From NCBI GenBank assembly GCA_018433595.1, contig JAHDQY010000003.1, forward strand, positions 1-64,000: 64,000 nt of DNA, written 5' to 3'. The notes beneath the pieces are model-generated. The model made no database searches. It worked only from the letters and a program-made list of their open reading frames with translations, and had not been told where the DNA came from. The DNA is from Synergistales bacterium (GTDB lineage: Bacteria; Synergistota; Synergistia; Synergistales; Aminithiophilaceae). Positions within the stretch are counted from its first letter, which is position 1. Each line of letters begins with the position of its first letter. This document shows positions 34,890-43,992 of the stretch, in pieces. A program made the translations under genes and the position numbers.

Positions 34890-34895
34890 AGGCGA

Positions 34896-34927
34896 CCGGG
34901 GCGCGGGCGCGTTGGCCCGCGCCCCGG
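34896..34927. terminator. Hairpin between ywbE and the lyase gene
   Basis: Perfect 13-bp G+C-only stem CCGGGGCGCGGGC / GCCCGCGCCCCGG with a 6-nt loop, between convergent genes. No U-run on either side. Confidence 0.7.
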
Positions 34928-34980
34928 AAACCCGGCTGGCGTGGTGATCCCGCCGGGATGAGACGCCGGAAGGCCCCGGC

Positions 34981-35871
34981 CTACTCGACGAACCGGGGAA
35001 GATACTCCTTCTCCAGCTCCCGGAACAGGCCGAATCCCACGAGGTCTTTGAAGTCGGAGAAGGCGGCGACGAGGTCGGTCCTGCCTTCGGCGATCCGGTC
35101 CCCCTTGATGGCGTTCAGATACTCCACCATTCCCCGGACCGCGGCAAAAAGAGGCCCCACGGGAACGCTCACCCGTCCCACGCCGAGTTCCCGGAGGGTG
35201 TCGATGGAGACGAGGGGCGTTTTCCCCCCAACGACGGCGTCCATGAGGTTGATGCTTACGGGGGCTTTGATCTCCTTCACGGCCTGTTCGATCTGCTCCA
35301 CCGAGCGGGGGGCCTCGACAAAGACGAGGTCGGCGCCGGCGTCGGCATAGGCGTTCCCCCGCCGTATGGCCTCTTCGATGCCCTCCACGGCGATGGCGTC
35401 CGTGCGGGCGTTGATGACGAAATCGGGATCGAGTTCCTCCTTGGCCGCCTTGCAGGCCTTGATCTTCAGCACCATCTCCTCCAGGGGGATGATCTGTTTC
35501 CCCTCCAGGTGCCCGCAACGCTTGGGGAACACCTGATCCTCGATGTTCATTCCTGCCGCTCCCGCCTTGATGAACTCCTTCGTGACGTACATGGCGTTGA
35601 TGCTGTTGCCGTACCCCGTGTCGGCATCGGCCATGACGGGGATGCCGACGGCGTCGACGATGTTTTTGGTGAAGTGGACCACGTCGCTGAAGCCGATGAA
35701 GGCCATGTCGGGCAGGCCGAGATAGGTCGCCGACAGGCCGAAGCCGCTGACCTGGAGGGCCCTGAAGCCGCTCTGTTCGATGAGTTTGGCCGAGATGGCG
35801 TCGTGGGCCCCCGGGCAGACAAGGGCCTTCCGTTCGAGGATCATGTTCTTGAGCATCGTTGTCTTTTTCAC
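34981..35871 (-). CDS. Isocitrate lyase/PEP mutase-family C-C lyase (methylisocitrate or dimethylmalate lyase-like)
   Basis: TIM-barrel lyase of 296 aa. Diagnostic motifs: MADADTGYGN (metal-binding) and IEDQVFPKRCGHLEGKQ with the catalytic Cys of the KRCGH loop, which identifies true 2-hydroxyacid lyases such as PrpB and dimethylmalate lyase rather than PEP mutase. Products would be pyruvate plus a second acid (succinate, propionate or similar). It is the last gene of the ten-gene operon, 17 bp after the TRAP permease. The aconitase-like genes and the absence of a methylcitrate synthase argue for an imported substrate. Confidence 0.88.
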   Translation of the reverse strand: MKKTTMLKNMILERKALVCPGAHDAISAKLIEQSGFRALQVSGFGLSATYLGLPDMAFIGFSDVVHFTKNIVDAVGIPVMADADTGYGNSINAMYVTKEFIKAGAAGMNIEDQVFPKRCGHLEGKQIIPLEEMVLKIKACKAAKEELDPDFVINARTDAIAVEGIEEAIRRGNAYADAGADLVFVEAPRSVEQIEQAVKEIKAPVSINLMDAVVGGKTPLVSIDTLRELGVGRVSVPVGPLFAAVRGMVEYLNAIKGDRIAEGRTDLVAAFSDFKDLVGFGLFRELEKEYLPRFVE

Positions 35872-35888
35872 GGCACAGCTCCTCCTCG

Positions 35889-37808
35889 CTAGATCGAATT
35901 GGACCCTTCCGATGGGGTCCCTTTGGCGCCGGAGAGAATCTTCCGGTCAAGAAGAAAGGCGAGTCCCGCAATGGCCAGGCCTGCCGCGGATGGAGCCGTT
36001 CCCGGGAAGAGAAGGAGCAGGCCGCTGAGAACGAAAGCTCCGCAGATCAGGGGGTTCAGGCGTTCCCTGTGGCTGAACAGCCCGTAGGCGATGCAGACGG
36101 CGCCGATGAATCCCGTCGTCCCGTGGGCGAGGATGTCGGCAAAGGGTGCTCGGGAGACAAGCGCCGGGTTGAGGGCGAAGAAATAGGGGAGAATGAAGGC
36201 CACGGCCCCGAGCCGCACTGCCATGAAGCCCGTTTTGACCCAGTCCGCCTTTGCGATGCCCGCAGCGGCGACGGCCGCCGTGCAGGTCGGAGGAGTGACC
36301 CCTCCGAGGATGGCCCAATAGATGAAGAAAAGGTGTGCCGCCACGGGATCGATGCCCAGGCGGAGCAGGGGCGGCACGAGGATGGAGACGGAAAGGACGT
36401 AGGTGGGCACTACGGGCAGCGATGTTCCGAGGAGGAAGGGGACTGCCGTGGCGATGAGGAGGGAGAGGTAGAGATTGCTCCCTCCGATCTGGAGGATGAC
36501 CCCGCTGATCTTGGGGGCGATGCCCGTGAGGCCGATGAGGTTCACGAGCATGCTTACGGAGACGAGAATGGGGGCGATCTGAGCCACGTCGCGCCCTCCC
36601 TCGGAGAGGGCGGAGACGATCAGCCTCATCGTTTCGCGGAACTTCCCCTTCACGATGCCCAGGGCGAAGAAGACGGCCAGGGCGGAGACGCAGGCGTAAA
36701 ACCCGGCCAGCTGCAGCGGCTGTCCTGCTGCGATGAGATAGAGGAGCACTCCCGTGGGGATGATGAGCCCCGCCATCCGCTCCACCGTCAGGATCTCCCT
36801 CCATAGGGGAATTTCCTCGGAGGGGAGCCTGTCGATCCCCATGCGCACCGTCCGGAAGTGGACTCCGCAGAAGACGCCGGTGTAGTAGAGCAGGCAGGGG
36901 AGAAGAGCGTAGCCGATGATGTGAAAGTAGGAGATGTTCAGGAATTCCGCCATCATGAAAGCGCTGATGCTCATGATGGGCGGCGTGATTCCTCCTCCCG
37001 ACGAGGCGATCGCCTCGACGGCCCCGGCGAACTCGGGCTTGTAGCCCATTTTTTTCATGAGCGGAATGGTGTAGTTTCCCGTGACCATCACATTGGCCAC
37101 GGAGCTGCCCGAGATGCTCCCGAAGAGGGCGCTGGAGACCACGGCGGCCTTTGCGGGACCGCCCGTGAAGCGACCGGTGATGGCCAGGGCGATGTCGATG
37201 AAGGTCCTTCCGCCTCCCGTGGCGGAAAGGAGGGAGCCGAAGATGATGAACATGGAGATGAAGGTGGCCGACATGCCGGTGACGCTCCCGTAGATCCCGA
37301 GAGGGGAGTAGTAGAGGGAATTGATGACGAACTCGAGGTCGATCCCCTTCAGCTTCCACATTCCGGGGAAGGCTTCACCGGTGAAGATATACCCCAGAAG
37401 GAGGGCGACCATCAGGGGAATGGCCGGTCCCACGCTCCTGCGGGCCGACTCGAGGACGAGGAGCATGAGGGCGATTCCCAGGGCGATATCGAGCCTTCCC
37501 GCACCGGTGGTTCCCATGTAGATGTCCAGCGTTTTCACGAAGGCGTTGAGATTGGCGACGATCAGAACCGCGATGAGAAGAATCTCCAAGGGAGCGATCC
37601 CCTCTTCGGGAGGCGCGTCGTCCTTTTTCTTCAGGAAGGGGAAGTTGAGGAGGGCGATGGAGAGGCCGATGGCCACGTGGATCGCCCGAAACTGGATGTC
37701 CAGGAGGTCGGTGAGAAAAATGGGCGCCAGAAGTTGGAAGATCGCGAGAAAGAAGCCGAGAAAGAAAAGAACCTTTGTCTTCATCCTTCCGATGGGTGAC
37801 AACAACAC
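35889..37808 (-). CDS. TAXI-type TRAP transporter fused permease (4TM/12TM)
   Basis: Membrane protein of 639 aa combining the small (about residues 10-150) and large (about 160-560) TRAP subunits, as is usual for TAXI systems. Large-subunit motifs: SSALFGSISGSSVANVMVTG, SSGGGITPPIMSISAFMMAE and GGVTPPTCTAAVAAAGIA. TRAP systems use a sodium or proton gradient to import organic acids. GTG start with GGGAGGG 7-8 nt upstream; the ATG at 37784 is too close to its ribosome-like motif. It partners the TAXI binding protein encoded just upstream. Confidence 0.93.
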   Translation of the reverse strand: MLLSPIGRMKTKVLFFLGFFLAIFQLLAPIFLTDLLDIQFRAIHVAIGLSIALLNFPFLKKKDDAPPEEGIAPLEILLIAVLIVANLNAFVKTLDIYMGTTGAGRLDIALGIALMLLVLESARRSVGPAIPLMVALLLGYIFTGEAFPGMWKLKGIDLEFVINSLYYSPLGIYGSVTGMSATFISMFIIFGSLLSATGGGRTFIDIALAITGRFTGGPAKAAVVSSALFGSISGSSVANVMVTGNYTIPLMKKMGYKPEFAGAVEAIASSGGGITPPIMSISAFMMAEFLNISYFHIIGYALLPCLLYYTGVFCGVHFRTVRMGIDRLPSEEIPLWREILTVERMAGLIIPTGVLLYLIAAGQPLQLAGFYACVSALAVFFALGIVKGKFRETMRLIVSALSEGGRDVAQIAPILVSVSMLVNLIGLTGIAPKISGVILQIGGSNLYLSLLIATAVPFLLGTSLPVVPTYVLSVSILVPPLLRLGIDPVAAHLFFIYWAILGGVTPPTCTAAVAAAGIAKADWVKTGFMAVRLGAVAFILPYFFALNPALVSRAPFADILAHGTTGFIGAVCIAYGLFSHRERLNPLICGAFVLSGLLLLFPGTAPSAAGLAIAGLAFLLDRKILSGAKGTPSEGSNSI

Positions 37809-37880
37809 AGCACATCCCTCCCGAGAGGTTCCCGGCCGCCGATGGGAAGCGCGGCCGGGAGAGATAGGGGACTGTCGTTG

Positions 37881-38906
37881 CTACGGCTTGTACTCCGGCG
37901 GGATGAACCTTTCGGGCACCTCAATGCCCTTTTCCTTGGCGTACCGTATCAGCCCCGCATGGGCGGGAACGACGTCGTCGCCGGCGTTCCTGAAATAATC
38001 CGCAACGGGGTCAAATCCCTTCACCGGGCCGTAGGCGGCGGCGATCTCGTCGAAACCCTCCACGTAGGCCTTCACGATCTGATAGCCGATCTCCTCAGGC
38101 AGGGCCGATGTGGCCACCGCTCCGGCGATGGGACACTCCTCCCAGATGGGACCCACTTCGGGGAATTCCTTGATGCTCCCCTTCTCTCGCTTCAGGAAGG
38201 TCATGTAGGGAATGACCTCCTGTATCTTCTTGACGTCCTCTTCCGAATAGCCGATCACGGTGAGGGGGGTGGTCAGGTTCACCTCGATCAGCGAGGCATC
38301 CATGTTGTTCAGGCCGCTGGATTTCTGCAGGCCGACGATCCGCTTCTCCTTGAGGGCGCTGATGGCGTCGCCCAGGGCCGAAGGGACGAGCTGGACCTTG
38401 TGGCCGAGAATGTCGTTGTACTGTGCCACGTAGGCGGCTGAGGCGGAGCCGGGGATTCCGGGAGAGAATTTCTTCCCCTTGAGGTCTCCGAAGGCGGTCA
38501 CTCCCGAATCCTTGCGGACGTAGAGGCGGTCGGCGAAGATGTTTCTCAGGAAGAGCCAGCGGACCTCCTTGAAGGGCTTGCCCTCGAAACCCTCGATGCC
38601 CTTGTAGAGCTGCAACGATCCCGGAAGGTCGATGGCCATGGCGAAGTCGAAGACGCCCGAACTGATCTTTCGGAGGTTGTCCATCCCCGCGCCGCTTTCC
38701 ACGACGGTGACCTGGATGCCGTTATCGGCCTTGTTGATCACGTTTGCCGCGGCGACGCACCAGGCGTACACTCCCGAGGTGGAAGAGGTGCTTCCCATGT
38801 TCAGGTGAACCTCGGCGCCGGCGGCGCCGGCGGCCCCGGCGAAGAGCAGGGCCGCTAGAAATATCGCGAGCGTCGCTGCGGAGAAGACGCCTTTCTGGAA
38901 CCTCAT
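37881..38906 (-). CDS. TAXI-family TRAP transporter solute-binding protein
   Basis: Exported binding protein of 341 aa. Signal peptide about residues 1-30 (VFSAATLAIFLAALLFAGAA, cleavage near AGAAGAE). The mature part begins VHLNMGSTSSTSGVYAWCVA, the TAXI signature, followed by VVESGAGMDNLRKI and FSPGIPGSASAAY. The ATG at 38906 has AGGAGGG upstream; an earlier in-frame start lacks one. TAXI proteins bind glutamate, 2-oxoglutarate or other carboxylates. It follows a 179-bp non-coding gap containing repeats, which may allow separate expression. Confidence 0.92.
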   Translation of the reverse strand: MRFQKGVFSAATLAIFLAALLFAGAAGAAGAEVHLNMGSTSSTSGVYAWCVAAANVINKADNGIQVTVVESGAGMDNLRKISSGVFDFAMAIDLPGSLQLYKGIEGFEGKPFKEVRWLFLRNIFADRLYVRKDSGVTAFGDLKGKKFSPGIPGSASAAYVAQYNDILGHKVQLVPSALGDAISALKEKRIVGLQKSSGLNNMDASLIEVNLTTPLTVIGYSEEDVKKIQEVIPYMTFLKREKGSIKEFPEVGPIWEECPIAGAVATSALPEEIGYQIVKAYVEGFDEIAAAYGPVKGFDPVADYFRNAGDDVVPAHAGLIRYAKEKGIEVPERFIPPEYKP

Positions 38907-39085
38907 CTTCAGATCCCTCCTGTCAGTCTCTCTCAAACCGCTTTCGAGAAAAGGCTTCCCGCAGGGGTTCCGGTCGCTTTCTGCCTGGAATCACGTCGGT
39001 GCGTTCTTCCATAGCTTCCGTCCCCTATGGTGTTTCGGTCGCTTTCTGCCTGGAATCACGCTCCTTTTCTTCTTCTTTCCCGGCA
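38907..39085. repeat. 25-bp direct repeat pair in the gap before the TAXI binding protein gene
   Basis: The same 25 bp, starting CGGTCGCTTTCTGCC and ending GGAATCACG, occurs at 38971-38995 and 39036-39060, 65 bp apart. A 12-bp hairpin (39072-39100) beside it overlaps the last codons of the hydratase small subunit. The gap has no gene. It may be an mRNA-processing or stability region separating enzyme and transporter expression. Confidence 0.7.
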
Positions 39086-39592
39086 TTACCGGGAAAGAAG
39101 GTACGTTCCGTTCTTTTTCAGATACGCCACCAGGCCGCCCTCCCTGAGGATGTCGAGCATCACCGGGGAGAGGGGAGTCAGGGGTATGATTTTCCCTCTG
39201 TCGGGAAGCTCCACGACGTTTTTTCCGAGATCGACGAGAAGGCTGTCTCCCTCCTCGATCTCCCCGGTATCGCAGAGGAAGGCGGGTATGCCCTGGTTGA
39301 TGGCGTTCCGGAAGAAGATTCTCGCATAGGACTTCGCGAGGATGGCGCCGATCCCGGCGTGCTTGATGGCGATGGGGGCCTGCTCCCTGGAGGAGCCGCA
39401 GCCGAAGTTCCGCCCTGCCGCCACGATGTCTCCCGGGAGGACCTTTTTCGCAAATCCCGGCGCGATGTCCTCGAAAACATGTTCCGCAAGGGCGGCGAAA
39501 TCGAGGGTTTTCGTGTACTTGCCGGCGATGATGTAGTCCGTGTTGATGTCGTCGCCGAACGTGTGAGCCCTTCCCTTCAGAACGCTCTCCAT
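39086..39592 (-). CDS. Aconitase-type hydratase small subunit (LeuD/DmdB-like)
   Basis: Swivelling domain subunit of 168 aa. Motifs: GRAHTFGDDINTDYIIAGKY and GRNFGCGSSREQAP are the classical small-subunit signatures; RIFFRNAINQGIPAFLCD follows. With the large subunit it makes an isopropylmalate isomerase/homoaconitase-type enzyme. The short split form is that of archaeal-type LeuCD and of dimethylmaleate hydratase. ATG with AAGGAGG upstream, 16 bp after the large-subunit gene. No leuA or leuB lies nearby, so leucine synthesis is unlikely. Confidence 0.9.
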   Translation of the reverse strand: MESVLKGRAHTFGDDINTDYIIAGKYTKTLDFAALAEHVFEDIAPGFAKKVLPGDIVAAGRNFGCGSSREQAPIAIKHAGIGAILAKSYARIFFRNAINQGIPAFLCDTGEIEEGDSLLVDLGKNVVELPDRGKIIPLTPLSPVMLDILREGGLVAYLKKNGTYLLSR

Positions 39593-39608
39593 CTTTCGCC
39601 CCTCCTTG

Positions 39609-40868
39609 TCATGAACGGAGATACTTCCGGGGATCGGTGATCTTCCCCTCAAGGGCGCTGGCGGCGCATGTGGCGGGGGAGGCGAGATAGATCTCCGCCT
39701 TGTTGTTGCCCATCCGCCCCTTGAAGTTCCGGTTCGCCGTGGAGATCACCCTTTCGCCGTCGCCGGGGACGCCGAGATGGGTGCCCGGGCAGGGGCCGCA
39801 CCCCGGCGGCAGGAGGGTCGCTCCCGCCTCGACGAGCTGCGCGATGATCCCCTCGGCGAGGGCCTCCGTCAGCACCTTGCGGGAGGGGGGGCAGACCAAA
39901 AGCCGGCAGTTTCCCGAGATTCTCCGGCCCGCCAGGACCCGGGCCGCGATCCGGAGGTCCTCCAGCCGTCCGTTGGTGCATGTGCCGATGTAGGCCTGGT
40001 GGATCTCCGTCCCCGTCACCTCGGTCACCGGGACGACCGAATCCACCGAGTGGGGGCGGCTCACCTGGGGGGGGATGGCCGACGCGTCGATCGCCACCTG
40101 CGAGGCGAAATCGGCGTCGTCGTCGTCCCACAGGGGCTTCGGGACGGGCCCTCCCAGGGCCTTGAGATGGGCGAACGTCTTTTCGTCCGCCTCCATCAGG
40201 CCCGCTTTCGCCCCGCATTCGATAGCCATGTTGCTCAGGGTCATCCGCTCCGAGAGGGACATCTCCCGTACGGTCTCTCCGCAGAGGGAGAGGGCGAGGT
40301 AATCGGCGCCGTCCGATCCGATCTTCCCGATGAGATGGAGCATCAGATCCTTGGCGCAGGTCCCCTCGGGCATGGCTCCCCGGAACTCCACCTTCATGGT
40401 TCCAGGAACGCGGAGCCAGAGTTTCCCCGTGAGCATCACGCCGCTCATGTCCGTCGACCCGATCCCGAAGGCGAAGACGTTCAGGGCGCCGTAGGTGCAG
40501 GTATGGGAGTCGGCTCCCACGGCGAGACCACCGGGGGCGACGAGCCCCTGTTCCACCACCAGCTGGTGGCAGACGCCTTCTCCGGCGTCGAAGAGGGGGA
40601 TCCCCTGAGAGGAGGCGAAGCTCCGGAGAAGCGCGTGGAGGTTGCTGATCCTCTCGTTGGGGCTCGGCGTGGCGTGGTCCAGCACGATCACCATCTTCGA
40701 CGGGTCCCACACCCGCTTTCTCCCGTATTCTTCGAAGGCCTTGATGGCGATGGGGCCCGTGGTGTCGTGGATCATGGCCAGGTCGACATCGGCGATGACG
40801 AAATCCCCCGCCTTCACCTCTTCGTGGACGTGTGCCGATACGATCTTTTCAGCCGCCGTCTTTCCCAC
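39609..40868 (-). CDS. Aconitase-type hydratase large subunit (LeuC/DmdA-like)
   Basis: [4Fe-4S] subunit of 419 aa, the length of the LeuC2/DmdA group. Cluster Cys residues are in YIGTCTNGRLEDLRIAA and PPGCGPCPGTHLG; HTCTYGALNVFAFGIGSTD is also diagnostic. The GTG at 40868, preceded by AAGGAGGG, was chosen; upstream in-frame codons overlap the MmgE/PrpD gene. It should dehydrate or hydrate a 2- or 3-hydroxy di/tricarboxylate. The small subunit follows directly. Confidence 0.9.
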   Translation of the reverse strand: MGKTAAEKIVSAHVHEEVKAGDFVIADVDLAMIHDTTGPIAIKAFEEYGRKRVWDPSKMVIVLDHATPSPNERISNLHALLRSFASSQGIPLFDAGEGVCHQLVVEQGLVAPGGLAVGADSHTCTYGALNVFAFGIGSTDMSGVMLTGKLWLRVPGTMKVEFRGAMPEGTCAKDLMLHLIGKIGSDGADYLALSLCGETVREMSLSERMTLSNMAIECGAKAGLMEADEKTFAHLKALGGPVPKPLWDDDDADFASQVAIDASAIPPQVSRPHSVDSVVPVTEVTGTEIHQAYIGTCTNGRLEDLRIAARVLAGRRISGNCRLLVCPPSRKVLTEALAEGIIAQLVEAGATLLPPGCGPCPGTHLGVPGDGERVISTANRNFKGRMGNNKAEIYLASPATCAASALEGKITDPRKYLRS

Positions 40869-40888
40869 GCCGCCGTCCCTCCTTCGCC

Positions 40889-42274
40889 TCAGCTTCTTGT
40901 CGAGAGGAGCCGGGTGAGTTCGTTGAAGTTCTCCAGCTCTTCCAGGTTGAGGACGGCGTCGACGATTCTGTCCACCTGTTTGCCGTCGGGAAGGGCTTTC
41001 CCGGCGAGGGTCCGGAACTTCCACAGCAGCTCCTCGGGGGTGAAGGGATTCTTCGGGTGCCCCTTGGGGAAGGTTTCCTCGAGGTTGAAGACCTTTCCGT
41101 TTTTCAGGTGCACGTCGACCTTGACGGTGTACCGGAGGTGCCGGGGGAGTTTCTCGATCTCTTCGTCGTGAACCACTTCCACCTTCTTGGCGAACTCGAG
41201 GATTTTAGGATCCTTGATCTTTTCCTCCGTGAACTGGTCGATGAAGGCGTTCCCCTCGAGCAGCGTGACGGCGCAGACGTAGGGGTGGCTGAGCTGGGCG
41301 GCCACCACGCTGGTGATGGCGTCGGCGTCGACGGAGTATTTGTGGGTGATCGACGTGGTGTGGGCCACCACCTTCCCGATGTCGTCGGGCCTGATTTCGG
41401 GGTGGTCCTCCCGGAACTTCCGCAGGGCGCCGATGGTGGTGTGCTTGCTCCTGCAGGTGGAGTAGAACTTGAGGCCGACGCCCAGAAGCTCCCATCGCGA
41501 GCCGAGTTCGCCGCTGGTCCGCTCCACGTCGTAGACATCGTCGGTGAAGCAGTTGTAGAACCCTCCGAACTTGTTCTCGAAGACGTCCTCGATGCCGGTG
41601 AAGCCCTTCTGGGCGAGGAGGGCGCCGAGGATTGCCCCTTCGGACGTCTTGGAGGGGACGATGCGCTTCGCCATGGAGGCGAACTGCACGGCCTGGAGGC
41701 CTCCCGACCAGTTCCCGGCGATGCCCATGGCGTGTCCCATCTGCTCGGGAGTGAGACCGAGCATTTTCCCCACCCCTGCGGTGGAGCCGAAGGGGCAGCA
41801 GGTTCCCGTGTTGTTCCACCCCTGGTGGGCGATCTCCATCCCCACGGGGGCCGCCACCCGGCAGGCCACCTCGTAAGCCAGGGTCGCGGCCGTGAGGAAC
41901 TCCTTTCCGCTCAGGGTCCCCAACATCTCGGCGAAGGCGGTGATGCATCCCAGAACGCCCGTGGAGACGTGGATGATGCCGTCGGTATGGGTGTCGTCAA
42001 GCTCGAAGGAGTTGATGGCCGACCCGTTGAGCATCATCGCGGCGACGACGGAGGTCTTCCTGTCCGTCCCCCAGATGGAGGCCTCCTGCCTGTCGGTGCG
42101 GTTTTCCAGCACCTCCCGGTAGATCCGCATCCAGGGCGTGGTCGAGCCGAAGAGCCCGCAGCCGTAGCAGTCGAGCATCACCTGCTTCAGGTGGCTGAGG
42201 ACTTCCGAGGGGATCTCCTCGTAGCGGAGTTCCGACGAAAACGTCGACAGGCGTTCGTTGATCCTGTCCATCAT
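40889..42274 (-). CDS. MmgE/PrpD-family protein, third in operon
   Basis: Protein of 461 aa of the 2-methylcitrate dehydratase/aconitate decarboxylase/iminodisuccinate epimerase family. Typical elements: MMLNGSAINSFELDDTHTDG near residue 90 (usual H/E-LDDxH), WNNTGTCCPFGSTAGVGKML and YSTCRSKHTTIGALRKF. ATG with AAGGGGG upstream. The same frame stays open far upstream through the neighbouring genes, but that part does not look like protein. One of three divergent paralogues here. Family members act on small branched carboxylates without cofactors. Confidence 0.88.
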   Translation of the reverse strand: MMDRINERLSTFSSELRYEEIPSEVLSHLKQVMLDCYGCGLFGSTTPWMRIYREVLENRTDRQEASIWGTDRKTSVVAAMMLNGSAINSFELDDTHTDGIIHVSTGVLGCITAFAEMLGTLSGKEFLTAATLAYEVACRVAAPVGMEIAHQGWNNTGTCCPFGSTAGVGKMLGLTPEQMGHAMGIAGNWSGGLQAVQFASMAKRIVPSKTSEGAILGALLAQKGFTGIEDVFENKFGGFYNCFTDDVYDVERTSGELGSRWELLGVGLKFYSTCRSKHTTIGALRKFREDHPEIRPDDIGKVVAHTTSITHKYSVDADAITSVVAAQLSHPYVCAVTLLEGNAFIDQFTEEKIKDPKILEFAKKVEVVHDEEIEKLPRHLRYTVKVDVHLKNGKVFNLEETFPKGHPKNPFTPEELLWKFRTLAGKALPDGKQVDRIVDAVLNLEELENFNELTRLLSTRS

Positions 42275-42291
42275 GGTGCATTCCCCCTTCT

Positions 42292-43659
42292 TCAGATGTG
42301 GAGCAGCTTCGCGAAGGAGCCGATCTCCTCGCGGGCGTCGATGGCCATGGCGGCGGAGAGGATCTCGTCCGCCCTCTTTCTGGGGATCACATCTTCGGTG
42401 ATGTCCCGGAATTTCTCGAAAAGCTCCTCGTCTGACAGGGGGTTTTCGGGATCTCCCTTGGCATGGTCGATGCGGGTGGAGGCGCCCTCGCCCTTCCGGC
42501 CCCGGATCTCGACGATCATTGATCTCGGATTGGGGTAGAGCCTTTGGATCTCGTCGTCCACCTCGATCCGGACGAGATCTGCCACGCGCCGCACCCGGGG
42601 GTCGGCGACGGCTTCCTCCTCGTACTCCCGGAGCCCCGCCCTGCCGCGGACGATGATGGAGGCGATGCCGTACTGGATGCTCAGGCGGGCGTGGAGGGGG
42701 GTCCTGTAGTCGGGAATGTCCGACCCCTGTTTGGCGTTGCGGTGGGTGCGCACCGTTATGGATTCGATCTCCTCGGGGAGGAAGCGGTGCTGTTCCAGGT
42801 CTTTCTGCGTCGCCTCGATGGCGTAGTGGACGTAGCGGCACGAACAGAAGGGCTTGAAGTAGATGCGCAGGAGATGCCAGTCCGTCCCGAGCCCCCCGTC
42901 GACGACGGAGAGGTCGGCCTTTTCGGTGAAGCAGTGGAAAAAACCCAGCCGCCCCTCGAGAATCTCCGAGGGTCCCGTCATGCCGTCCCTGGCGAGCATG
43001 GCGCTGAGGATGCCGTTTTTCGCGGCGTTGCCCGAGTGGAGATGCTTTGAAATGGAACCGTCGATCTCGTACTGGTTGATCCCCGAGGCCAGGCTCCCCG
43101 CCAGGCCGAGGGCGTTGACGGTGACGTCGGCCGAAAGGCCGAGGATCTTTGCGGCGGCGGCGGCGGTCCCGAAGGTCGCAACGGTTCCCGTGGGGTGGAA
43201 GCCCCGGAGGTAATGGCCCGGGTTGATGGCCGTCCCGATGCGGAGGGAGACTTCGTATCCCGCCACGATGGCCTCGATGAGGCGCTTTCCGGAAACGCCT
43301 TCGGCTTCCCCGAGGGCCAGACATGCCGGGACGATGGACGCTCCGGGGTGATAGGTGGCGTGTTTCGAGCCGTCGTCCAGCTCCAGGGCATGAGACGCCA
43401 TACCGTTCACCAGCGCCGCCGTCATGGCCGACCGCCGGAGGGGACTTCCCGCGATGACGGCCTCGCCTCTTTCTTCGAGCCTCTCGGCGAAGCCTCTCCC
43501 CGCCTGTCCGGTCAGGGAGAGGCGGCTTCCGGCGAGCAGGGCTCCCGAGGTATCGGCCAGGCAGCGCCGGGCCTGGGAAATCACTTCCTGAGGGAGAAAG
43601 TCGAAACGCAGCGACGCAGAGAACTCGGCGAGCCTTTCCGTCAGGGTGGCCACGGGCAT
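42292..43659 (-). CDS. MmgE/PrpD-family protein, second in operon
   Basis: About 455 aa. Family elements: LVNGMASHALELDDGSKHA, YHPGASIVPACLALGE, GFHPTGTVATFGTAAAAAKI and FCSCRYVHYAIEATQ. Three possible starts lie close together (GTG 43662, ATG 43659, GTG 43653); the last has the best spacing to GAGGGG, but ATG is given here. It begins 6-15 bp after the DUF4387 stop. It resembles the first MmgE/PrpD protein of the operon more than the third. Confidence 0.87.
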   Translation of the reverse strand: MPVATLTERLAEFSASLRFDFLPQEVISQARRCLADTSGALLAGSRLSLTGQAGRGFAERLEERGEAVIAGSPLRRSAMTAALVNGMASHALELDDGSKHATYHPGASIVPACLALGEAEGVSGKRLIEAIVAGYEVSLRIGTAINPGHYLRGFHPTGTVATFGTAAAAAKILGLSADVTVNALGLAGSLASGINQYEIDGSISKHLHSGNAAKNGILSAMLARDGMTGPSEILEGRLGFFHCFTEKADLSVVDGGLGTDWHLLRIYFKPFCSCRYVHYAIEATQKDLEQHRFLPEEIESITVRTHRNAKQGSDIPDYRTPLHARLSIQYGIASIIVRGRAGLREYEEEAVADPRVRRVADLVRIEVDDEIQRLYPNPRSMIVEIRGRKGEGASTRIDHAKGDPENPLSDEELFEKFRDITEDVIPRKRADEILSAAMAIDAREEIGSFAKLLHI

Positions 43660-43665
43660 CACCCC

Positions 43666-43992
43666 TCACTCTTCCCAGGGAACTTCCAGAGAGAAGAGGG
43701 GGGCGTACTGCTGGCAGCCGTACACGTCCGTCTCGCCGGGACCGCCGCTGGGGCTCTTCCTCTGGATGTTGGCCTTGATGCCCATTCCGGCGTCGAAGAA
43801 CATGAAATCGAGGATCTTCTCTTCGGGCAGATCGTAGGCGTCGGCCACGGCCTTCCGGGTGATGGTCCCCGACGCCTTCACCTTCTCGTAGACCTCGCGG
43901 TCGGCGAAGATGATCTCCAGGGTGATCATGAAACTGCCGGCGTTCTTGCTCCGGATCGTTCTGGCCAGGTCGCAGATGTTTTTCGTCTTCAT
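43666..43992 (-). CDS. DUF4387 protein (AtuA-associated)
   Basis: Protein of 108 aa with the complete DUF4387 pattern: LARTIRSKNAGSFMITLEII, ADREVYEKVKASGTITRKAV and FFDAGMGIKANIQRKSPSGG. This family co-occurs with DUF1446/AtuA proteins, sometimes fused to them, so the two probably form one enzyme. Here the partner gene is two positions upstream, separated by an MmgE/PrpD gene. It overlaps that gene by 4 bp. Biochemical role unknown. Confidence 0.88.
   Translation of the reverse strand: MKTKNICDLARTIRSKNAGSFMITLEIIFADREVYEKVKASGTITRKAVADAYDLPEEKILDFMFFDAGMGIKANIQRKSPSGGPGETDVYGCQQYAPLFSLEVPWEE

Noticed and set aside
39086-40868. Leucine biosynthesis leuCD
   Set aside because: Subunit lengths would allow it, but there is no leuA or leuB, and the genes sit in a catabolic operon with MmgE/PrpD, a lyase and TRAP genes.
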